Below are positions 56,274 through 64,000 of a DNA stretch of 64,000 bases, piece after piece. This DNA comes from Sciurus carolinensis (taxonomy: Eukaryota; Chordata; Mammalia; Rodentia; Sciuridae): contig NC_062213.1 in the NCBI RefSeq assembly GCF_902686445.1, positions 34,546,741 through 34,610,740 of the forward strand, read 5' to 3'. The position numbers and the translations under genes were made by a program. Each line of letters starts with the position of its first letter. Position 1 is the first letter of the stretch. The notes under the pieces are model-generated. The model was not told the origin of the DNA. It made no database searches and saw nothing but the letters and a program-made list of their open reading frames with translations.

Positions 56274-56755
56274 GGTTTGAGTTTTAATAAAAAAAGACAG
56301 ACTGTGGCATCTTAACAGAGTACAAAGAAACATTTTTTTAAATGTCAGAGGGCCAGGAACACAGACAATAACCAGATTGGATGTTCAAATCATCTAGGAC
56401 ACTAGGGAGAAAAGTCCTACTGACTTTATGTTAGAATAAAAAGCATTGGGATTAATAATGCCTGTTATACTTCTATTGGGATAGTACATACTAATGCTAT
56501 TATTCAGAGAATTTATTGGTGTTATTATTTTTTCCACATGTTTTGAGTTTTTCTTATTTCTCAGTTCTAAATTATTTTGTGAAGAGTACAATGTTCAGGG
56601 ATGGTCAGCCTGAAGAAAGAGTAATACATGCTACTTTAAGAGTCACATGGATGGGAATCTTGTCTTTGATTTTGCTCTTTGGAGTTCTTACTCATTTTGA
56701 CTTTTGTTTTGCACAACCAAGAGGGGCCTATGAAGATATGGCAGTTAAATGTGAT
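56274..56755. other. unannotated; open frame in AT-rich DNA
   Basis: An 84-codon frame (56516-56770) has one hydrophobic stretch but no recognised family. It runs into L1 3' sequence, so it is not called as a gene. Confidence 0.3.
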
Positions 56756-56757
56756 GT

Positions 56758-57000
56758 GGCATCTGCATAGGATCCTGGAACAGAACAGGGATTTATGTAA
56801 AAACCAATGAAATTTTAATAAACTGTGTCTTCAGTTGATAATTATATGTCAATGTTCATTGACATATAATGTAAGATGTTAATAATAGGGGAAATTTGGT
56901 GCAGTGTGGGTGAGGAAGAGGTTTATGGAAACTCTTGTACTATCTGCTTGACTTTTCTTTAATTCCAAAACTCTTTTTAAAAAATAACACCTATTAATGA
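56758..57000 (+). mobile_element. ancient L1 3' end
   Basis: GGATCCTGGAACAGAACAGGG, CCAATGAAATTTTAATAAACTG, GTAAGATGTTAATAATAGGGGAAA, GGAAACTCTTGTACTATCTGC and CTTTTTAAAAAATA follow the 3' UTR of old L1 subfamilies. A 30-bp near-perfect palindrome replaces the expected centre at 56841-56870. Confidence 0.65.
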
Positions 57001-57817
57001 AAGAAAAAATAGACCCACTGGTAGCAACACATAATTTAGACACTTATCTAGTCAACTTGAATGGCAAGTGATTAGGACTGGGTCCTAACCCATACTTTTT
57101 TATGATGGTGAAATATAAATTGGGCAGAAGATTGTTAGGGAAAAGGCTAGCATCCTCATTGTTGACCTCATCAACAGTCAACTAGGTGAACTGTCACTCT
57201 TTACCCTTCAAAATGCAATTGTAACTTTCTATCAGAAAACTGAATCAGGAGAAGCTGCACAGTGCAATTCTAATGCCATGACTTTAAGCTTGAAATTTAA
57301 CATGATGGGATACTTGACTTAAAAAAAAAGTAAGAATAGAAAGTGCCAAACAGGTGGCACTTGACAGAGGGCTGGAACAGAACACTGAGTTCCTCATAAT
57401 GAGAAAGCTTCTAACAAGAACCATTTCAGACATAATCAGCTCAGGAGAGAAACTCAGCAGAACACAATGAACATTCTAATTCAATTTATATTATTATATT
57501 GATGATGCATTTATAGAGTGCTTTTTTTTCGCCAAGACTGTCCGACACATTAGGCTAAGTTCTGCACAGCAGAATTCAGAATAAATGAATAGGAGAGCTG
57601 CACTGTAAAATTCCTCACCTTCAAAAGTCTTTAAGGAAATCCATAAAACTACATTTGGGGTAGATAAGAGTTAGGAATTGCATCTGCCTTGGGAGAACCA
57701 TATGCCACGATTTCACTTCTCATTATTTTTCAAAGATTTTAGAAAGAGAACTGCTATCGCTGGTCTGGCATTCTGCATGGCCAAAGAGAGAGAACAGGAC
57801 AGGCCCAATTTGATGAC
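57001..57817. other. unannotated AT-rich stretch
   Basis: No recognised repeat or gene. Confidence 0.3.
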
Positions 57818-58184
57818 TGCTATGGTCTGAAAGTTTGTGTCTCTCCAAAATCCACACTGAAACTCCGTCTCCAATAGAACAATATTAAGAGGGGGGGGCC
57901 CTTTAGGAAGTATTAAGCTGTGAGGGTTCCACTCTCACAGGGGGACTTGTGTCCTTATAAAAGAGCTTAGGAAGTGAATTCATCCCTCTTGCCTTTCTGC
58001 TTTCAACCCTGTGAGAAAGTGTAACCCGGTACCATCTTGGAAGCAGAGGACAAGCCCTTACCAGGCACCAAATCCACTTACACCTTGATCTTGGATTTCC
58101 CATCCTTCAGACTGTTGGAAATAAATTTCTGTGATTTTTAAATTACTTAGTATTTTGTTAAAGCATCCAAAAGAGACTAAGACA
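57818..58184 (+). mobile_element. MLT1 (MaLR) LTR
   Basis: TGCTATGGTCTGAAAGTTTGTG, CTCCAAAATCCACACTGAAAC, CCTTATAAAAGAGCTTAGG, CACCTTGATCTTGGATTTCC and TGGAAATAAATTTCTGTG, ending AAGAGACTAAGACA. Full-length-looking, but no matching target duplication was found. Confidence 0.85.
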
Positions 58185-58845
58185 GCACTGGACATGCTGG
58201 TAAGCTTCCTACAGTACCTATGGGGAACAGTGAGTTAATGATGGTACCCCGCCATTAAGAGGCCACTACACTGTCCCAGTTGGCTGCTTGTTTGGAGGCA
58301 CACACTTCTGTCTTTATCAGGACTGTCTCAGTGAACAATAACTCACTTCAATTCCCTGGGCTAAAAGGAATTTTTATTTTAAATTTTTAAAAAGCCATAA
58401 ACGAAATAGAGTTCAACCACATCAGAACATGTATTAGAAAGGTCCAGATATACCTCCTATTCCTCAGTGGCCTCTGGGTCTCTCCACTCTGCTCTCCTGT
58501 GAATCTGCCTTCCCCCCTGCTCCTCCACAGGCCAACTTGATGAGCTAGTCCAGGACCTCTCTGCAGTCCTATATTTCAGATGCAGGTGCTTTGCCCCATC
58601 ACAGTGCCAACTCTGGATCTTGCTCAGCATGACCTTTCAGTTCAAGCATTCATCATGACAGCTCTGCCTGTCAGTATTTCTGTTCCCAGAGGGAATTGGT
58701 GGGACAGGCCAGGTACTGGGGTCTCCTAAGAATGGAATGTGAGAAGGGAGGAAGTAATTGATGTCGACGTTCTCATCTTCTCTTTAAAAGCTTATTTAAT
58801 TTTTATTATTATATGATAACTTATATTTCTTAATAAAATAAATCA
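58185..58845. other. unannotated non-coding stretch
   Basis: No recognised repeat or gene. Confidence 0.3.
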
Positions 58846-58849
58846 AGAT

Positions 58850-59300
58850 AAGCAAACATATTTTTAAATGTTTATAATTCCACCATGACCCAAATATAAT
58901 TAATGCAAACATTTTGGCACAGTATTTCAGAATTTTAAAAACATACCTACTTACATATGCACTAATATCTTTAACAAAACAAGATCACTTCATACACACT
59001 ATTTTACAATCTGCCTTCTTACTTAAAAGTATATGTGAACATATTGGATGCAGTTCCATGAATATAAATCAATATCACTTTCAATCACCGCTTAATATTC
59101 ATTTTGTGGGTGTACTGTAATTTAACTCGGCAGCTCTTATTAAGATTTGTTTTGTTTCTTTCTTGTTATTAAAACTAAAAGCACTCAGATCAACCCTCTT
59201 ATACACTTATGTCTACATATGCTTATGTGTATGTATATACATAAGTGTATGTCTACATAATCTTCAGAAACTTTCCCTAGCATAAATTCTTTCAAGGGGG
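58850..59300 (-). mobile_element. ancient L1 fragment, antisense
   Basis: TTTTACAATCTGCCTTCTTAC, GTGAACATATTGGATGCAG, ACCGCTTAATATTCATTTTGTGGG, TGTACTGTAATTTAAC and CCTAGCATAAATTCTTTCAAGG resemble the ORF2 3' end of old L1 read backwards. An imperfect inverted and direct repeat of CTTATGTGTATGTATATACATAAG sits at 59222-59245. Confidence 0.5.
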
Positions 59301-59869
59301 CCTTCTTGTTCAGAAGGCATTAGACATATGACCAGAGCATTGTGTGCAAATGTGTTTCTGATGTACAATTCCATGGGTACTATATCTACATGATGTGCCG
59401 GTTTCCTCCTATCCTGGGGGTTATCATTCTCTTTAAACTACCTTAGTTTCCCCTTAACTGCCTTATTTTCCCCTGACTTGCCATCCGTGTGGCAACTTGG
59501 GCTAAAGTCACATGATTATAGTTCCCTTTAGACCAACAATACCTCATCTGTGACTCTCCTCTGCCACATGTTTCGTTTGAGAAAGCATTATTTTCAGTCT
59601 GACCTTCTTTTTCTTCCTTGTCTTTGTAACTTACTACAATATTTGTACAGAGCACCTGGCTTTTCTTAATCAGCTGGGATGAATTCAGAAGTATAACTTT
59701 CCTTCTCTATTTAAAACTGCCAAATATACCATTTCTAGGGTTAGCTCAGAGAGTCTCCTGAATATTCATCTTTGGTCATAGAATGCAGATATGTCTGCTG
59801 ATTAACTTGAAAGGCTGGTAAATTTCTGAAGGTCGATACTGAATCCGGTTTTGCCTTCATACCTGCTAT
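59301..59869. other. unannotated non-coding stretch
   Basis: No recognised repeat or gene. Confidence 0.3.
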
Positions 59870-59938
59870 TTTTATTTTAATTTATTTTAGTTTTGATTAA
59901 CTTGCATTGATTGTGCATATTAAAGAGTTTAGTGTGAT
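59870..59938 (-). mobile_element. L1 fragment, left of inserted SINE
   Basis: AT-rich antisense L1-like text ending AGTTTAGTGTGAT, immediately before a SINE. It appears to be continuous with the L1 at 60120-60495. Confidence 0.45.
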
Positions 59939-60111
59939 CAAGCATGGGGGTGCACACTTGTGATCTCAGCAGCTCCGGAGGCTGAGGCAGGAGGATTGCA
60001 AGTTCAAAGCCAGCCTCATCAAAAGTGAGGCACTAAGCAACTCAGTGAGACCCTGTCTCTAATAAACATAGGGCCAGAGATATGGCTCAGTGGGTCAAGT
60101 ACCCTGGGCTC
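59939..60111 (+). repeat. B1-dID dimeric SINE
   Basis: CAAGCATGGGGGTGCACACTTG, CTCAGCAGCTCCGGAGGCTG and AGGAGGATTGCAAGTTCAAAG form the B1 half. GGGCCAGAGATATGGCTCAGTGGG forms the ID half. Direct repeats AGTGTGAT at 59931-59938 and 60112-60119 bound it exactly. The ID half is truncated before its B box and tail. Confidence 0.88.
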
Positions 60112-60119
60112 AGTGTGAT

Positions 60120-60495
60120 ATATCACAGTCATACCACATGCACTGATTCAATCCAGTTTCCCTTTGACCCAGCTGGGTCAACCTCTAGTACTCAATATTG
60201 AGAACATGCATTACTTGTCTTTCAATGTCTGTCTTACTTCACTTAACATGATATGCCCCAGTTTCATCCATTTTGCTGCAAATTGCAGGATTTCATTTTT
60301 CTTTATGGTTGAGTAATACTTCATTGTATGTACCACATTTTCTTTATCCATTCATCCACTGATGGACAGGTTGATCCCTTATCTCAGCCATTGTGAAGAG
60401 TACTATAATAAACATGGGCATATAGATGTATCTTTGGTATGCTGACTTTATTTCCCTTGGATATATACCCAGAAGTGAGATAGCTATAATAGCTG
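60120..60495 (-). mobile_element. L1 LINE ORF2 3' end, antisense
   Basis: CCCCAGTTTCATCCATTTTGC, GATTTCATTTTTCTTTATGG, TTGAGTAATACTTCATTGTATG, TCTTTATCCATTCATCCACTG, CTATAATAAACATGGGC and TTGGATATATACCCAGAAGTG are classic L1 ORF2 3' text read backwards. The frame is dead. Confidence 0.88.
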
Positions 60496-60751
60496 CCTAT
60501 TAGTTGAAAAACATACTTATTCACCTATCCATTCATCCAGCTATTTATTTATTCACCCATATTTTCTAAGGATAATTAAGCTTTAAATTTCCTAACTCTC
60601 TGAGAGAAATTTTTTGGTAAAGTCATCCTTAGGTAAGTCTTTTAATATTAAGTAGTTTGTCAACAAAAACAAATGAGAAACAAGTAGGAATTTATGTGAC
60701 AAATGTAGGTGATCACTAACAAAGTATTTTAATGCTTTTTGTTTGTTTTTT
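60496..60751. other. unannotated AT-rich stretch
   Basis: A short CATTCATC/TTATTTATTC simple-sequence patch lies at 60524-60560. Nothing else was recognised. Confidence 0.35.
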
Positions 60752-60952
60752 TCCTGTGCTGGGGGTTGAACCCAGAGCATTGTGCATGTTAGGCAAGAGT
60801 TCTACCACTAAGCTACATTCCCAGTACTTTTTAAATTTTATTTTGAGACAGGATCTCACTAAGTTGCCCAGGCTGACCTCAGACTGGTGATTCTCCTGCC
60901 TTAACCTCTCAAGTGGCTGGGGTTACAGAAGTGTACCACCACACCTGGCTTT
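60752..60952 (-). repeat. B1-dID dimeric SINE, antisense
   Basis: Read backwards: an ID half (GCTGGGGGTTGAACCCAGAG, CATGTTAGGCAAGAGTTCTACC, ACTAAGCTAC) is followed by the A-rich linker and a B1 half (GAGACAGGATCTCACTAAGTTG, GCTGGGGTTACAGAAGTG, CCACCACACCTGGC). Confidence 0.9.
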
Positions 60953-61389
60953 GATGATTTTTTATTAAAAGAAAATAAGTTTAATGGATTAGTTTCTCCA
61001 GATATAGGAAGATTAAAATGAACAAATCCTTGGTTTTATATGCCTAGAGGTAATTACAAGAAACCACACATTTACTTCTATTTTCTGAGTATTTCTCTTC
61101 AGAATAACCCCAAGCAATAGCTGTAGAAGAATCATTTCTGAAAAAGTCCTTGGAGGCAATCAAAAACACCTTTAAATGGTTGTTTGTATGAAATGATGTC
61201 AATTAACCAAGGGCATCTTTGTAGTGAAGAAAGAGAAAGAGGAAGGAGGACAGAGGGAGGGGGGGGAAGGTAAGCAGGTGAGACCTGGGGGAGGTGGAGA
61301 GAAAGAAACCGGAAAATTACACACAAAAGAATGAAAAATAGTGGTAGTTATAAAAGCAAACAGAAGGATACAAGCGAAAGGGAGAGAAG
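60953..61389. other. unannotated; purine-rich patch
   Basis: AG-rich sequence with a G-run lies at 61225-61310. The minus-strand Pro/Ser-rich frames across it are artefacts. Confidence 0.3.
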
Positions 61390-61950
61390 GGTCCAACATC
61401 ACTGCAAGATCCTTTATATCAATCAGGACTCTTAAAAACTGCAAGTGACAGAAACTCAAAGTGAAGCTCTATACTCAAAAAAAGAGGGGGGGGATTATTT
61501 GAACTCATGCTTTATGTTTCTAGTAACTCTAAAGAAATATTACATTTAAAATTCCATGCAGAGTTAAACTGTTCCTCTCAAGCAAGTAGAACCAGGAACT
61601 CAAACACCACCAACACCTTTTGAGTTTATCTCATCTGCTTTTCTCTTCACAAGCACATGTATCATATCAACTGCAGACCAGTTGATACCATGTGATAGAA
61701 ACCTTAACTGCCAAGAGCTGGCAAGCTTCCTAACCCAAGACACCCAACTTACTCTCTTTCCTCCTTTCCAGTTAGGAAACCCCAGGGATTTATTGGATTT
61801 GGCCTCTGGATAATCTGTGCACCCCTGAGTCAATCAGCTATGGTGAGTTAGGCAATGTCAAGGTTGAACATGGCAGTTCTTTCTAGAACACCATGGTTAG
61901 GGAAGAAGGGTAACAATTCCCAAGAGAAAGTGGGATCATGTCAAGAAGGC
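61390..61950. repeat. ancient mammalian repeat, family unassigned
   Basis: ATATCAATCAGGACTCTTAAAAACTGCAAGTGACAGAAACTC, a GATTATTTGAACTCA block, GTCAATCAGCTATGG and GGGAAGAAGGGTAACAATTCC follow the same old-repeat pattern seen at 18820 and 53515. A G-run lies at 61486-61494. Confidence 0.35.
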
Positions 61951-62062
61951 ACTGGGCAACTGGAGATACTCACTATTCTTCTCAAAATGCATAATTCCAA
62001 ATCACTTGAGGAAAGTGTAAGAGATAACATCATTGTAGTTTCCTGTCTCCCTAGAAAAACTG

Positions 62063-62082
62063 AAAAAAAAAAAAAAAAAAAA
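62063..62082 (+). repeat. poly(A) tract
   Basis: 20 consecutive A residues. No retroposed body could be defined. Confidence 0.95.
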
Positions 62083-62539
62083 GGCAAAATCCTCTATGGG
62101 TCACCTTCCCAGTGCCCATTTGGTTTGGAGGTTCCATTCAACTCCTGGCCTTGGCCCCCTTACCCATCAAAGTCTCAAGAAACCTTAAGTGCCTAGAAAG
62201 ACAGATTCCTTCAAGGCAAATTTAAGTGTTTTCCTGCTTGAGTCTTGTATAAATCTGTTTTTTGAAACTGATGCCCTAGTATCTTAGTTCCTGAATGAAC
62301 TAGTAGAGGGTATCAAGGATAAGTGCAGGATGGGGGCACCCATATGGGGTGGTAACTCCCTTGTTTTGATTAGTTTACATCAAAGCCTCACAGAGCCACT
62401 CATGAAGAGACGGAGAAGTGGGGAATGAGTCAGGGCAACACTGGAAAGGAAAGGAACAAGCCTAAAATCTGTGTAATAAGAAGCCCTGGCTCCAGAAACT
62501 TCCATTTATCTTCGGAACACATTATGAACCCAACCCTGT
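62083..62539. other. unannotated non-coding stretch
   Basis: No recognised repeat or gene. Confidence 0.3.
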
Positions 62540-62561
62540 ATTTTCTTTTTCTTTCTTTTTT

Positions 62562-62592
<31 letters not shown>

Positions 62593-62616
62593 CTTTTCTT
62601 TACTTTGTTTTTTTCA
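62540..62616 (+). repeat. T-rich tract (poly(T) with C interruptions)
   Basis: A TTTTCTTTTTCTTTC run expands into about 28 T residues at 62565-62592 and then TTCTTTTCTTT. Phe-rich frames over it are artefacts. No adjacent antisense SINE or L1 body was found. Confidence 0.95.
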
Positions 62617-64000
62617 AATCATGGGCTAGGAATCTTGCTTTCTATTTGTTTGTTACTCTTTGAGTTATTGAAGTAAGATTCCTATGTAAGGATATTCCAA
62701 CTACTTCTACTACACAACATTTTAAAGTAGACTGTCATTCTAGTCCATCTGACCTACTAGATTATAAGTGCCATAAGAGCAAGGGATCTGTTCAATATAG
62801 TTTTAAGTTAATGTCTCACTTTCATCTCCATGCTGCTGGTGAGTGTGACTTGTGGACTTGTAAACCAATATAAAAGTACTTGGACATAACAATACCTGCA
62901 ATTAAAGAAGGCTTAGCATATGTTCTATAAACAAGATTTTGGTAATCCACCCTCTCTGTTACTTCTTGAATTATGTGTAATTCACTTCAACCAATATTTT
63001 ATTAAGTGGCCAACCCTGTATAATTCTGTATGCTAGGCACTCACAACATTGGCTCAATAAAATGATCACTTACTTCCACAAAGAAGCTCCTAAACTGCTA
63101 CAGAAATAAAGAGTAGGCAAGTGAATTTTAACCATTGTTTGCTGACAAGATGTGGGGGATGAAGTTGACAGCTTCAAGCTGGCTGCAGATCTAGGAACCC
63201 TTCAGCAACTTTCACATCAAAAAGCTCAACAAGCTAAACCCAGCATTTTGCTGCTGCTGTTGTTGCCATTTTAAGATCAAGCAGAATGACTAAGAAATGT
63301 TTCCCCCCTCCTTTTCACCATCACATTCTCCAGAGCAAGACATGGACAGTGGCTGTGTTTGAAGGGTCATAATTAATGAAGAATAATTGCCATATATTAA
63401 CCAGATTATTCAGAAGCTATTTGAAGACCACTTAAAACTATACTAAGCTATTTGGGCATTTGGACAATTAAGAGTGTGGTCTAGCTCTTTTTTCTCCCTT
63501 TGTGTTCTTTCCTTTTATTTGGCAAAAGCAGGTTTTGTTTCCTTTTGTCTTAACTTGGTGTTATATGCACTGCCAAAGAGGAAAGAAGTCTTTTCAATTC
63601 TCTCTAAATATGAAGCTCCATATGTTGAAAAAATTTCATGCTATTTTTTCCCCCAAAATTTTTGGAGTAGCAAAGTCAATACAAACAAGTCTAAACATCA
63701 TAGGTTATCCAGCTACAGAAAAGACTGCATTTATTCTTGGTAGTCATACTGAGAATAGATGAGCATGACATCAGATATGACCTTAAGAGGGAAGACATGA
63801 TATTCACCAGACCTATCATGCAGCTCTGCTCATTCCTGCAGACATTAGACTTGGAGAAAGTAAACAAAACTATTAGTCTAACCACATCTCTCTTTACATT
63901 TTGTCATTACCTCCCATATGGGCCTGGCCTCAATTACACACATGGAAGCCAATCATTCCTACAGCCTCTCCCCACCACTTCTAATGTGAAAAGAAATGAT
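62617..64000. other. unannotated non-coding stretch to window end
   Basis: About 1.4 kb of AT-rich unique DNA. TGCTGCTGCTGTTGTTGCC near 63250 is a short triplet run. Overlapping frames of 86-89 codons in two phases at 63474-63762 are not supported as coding. No RNA gene was recognised. Confidence 0.3.

Noticed and set aside
56516..56770. 84-codon plus-strand frame with one hydrophobic segment
   Set aside because: No recognised protein family. It ends inside the 3' region of an L1 and its composition is that of AT-rich DNA.

Overview
This window reads as a 64-kb piece of a mammalian nuclear genome with no protein-coding gene that I can support. The best taxonomic clue is the SINE set. B1/7SL-type monomers are fused to tRNA-Ala-like ID sequence (B1-dID dimers at 34154-34374, 59939-60111 and 60752-60952), and there is a free ID-type element at 17894-18050. 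That combination is typical of squirrel-lineage rodents (Sciuridae and relatives). No primate Alu dimers and no mouse B2 were seen. The species is an inference. The open frames are short, mostly 60-140 codons, and the longer ones lie in transposon relics, microsatellites or non-conserved sequence. No start-to-stop frame has convincing protein-family content.

Layout. 1-9650: mostly unique sequence with a hAT-Charlie fossil, MIR, an L2 relic and two MaLR LTRs, one with a perfect 5-bp target duplication. 9650-11600: an L2 split by an MLT2-type LTR and by an antisense MaLR LTR, then a B1 fragment and a (CA)n array. 11600-17880: a MaLR LTR with a perfect duplication (12501-12917), a motif-rich non-repeat block at 13690-14320, a long CT tract and an old antisense L1. 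17880-29400: an ID SINE, an MLT1 LTR with a perfect duplication, a long L2 relic with reverse-transcriptase motif traces, a compound microsatellite, a Tigger fossil, an antisense MLT1 carrying an expanded purine tract, and a candidate regulatory block at 27440-27790. 30060-33400: an antisense ancient L1 that appears to have received two Tigger elements, a sense L1 and a solo retroviral-type LTR. 33400-43000: a SINE, MaLR LTRs, a possible minus-strand retrocopy with a poly(A) tail, younger L1 pieces, an antisense LTR-like block, and a MaLR interrupted by another LTR. 43000-47000: the least repeat-like part, with a CpG-dense block at 43800-44460. 47000-64000: MIR, L2, MLT1 and L1 relics, SINEs, homopolymer tracts and unique AT-rich DNA.

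The sequence does not show genes working together. It shows a gene-poor region built by successive retrotransposon insertions, with a few stretches whose CpG retention or motif density suggests conserved non-coding (enhancer-like) DNA. Repeat family names come from recalled consensus patterns, not a database search, and edges without a target duplication are approximate. No undescribed molecular system was found. The strongest leads are the candidate regulatory blocks, the possible retrocopy at 35092-36055, the layered insertions, and paired GGATTA/TAATCC homeodomain sites recurring in the MaLR LTRs.
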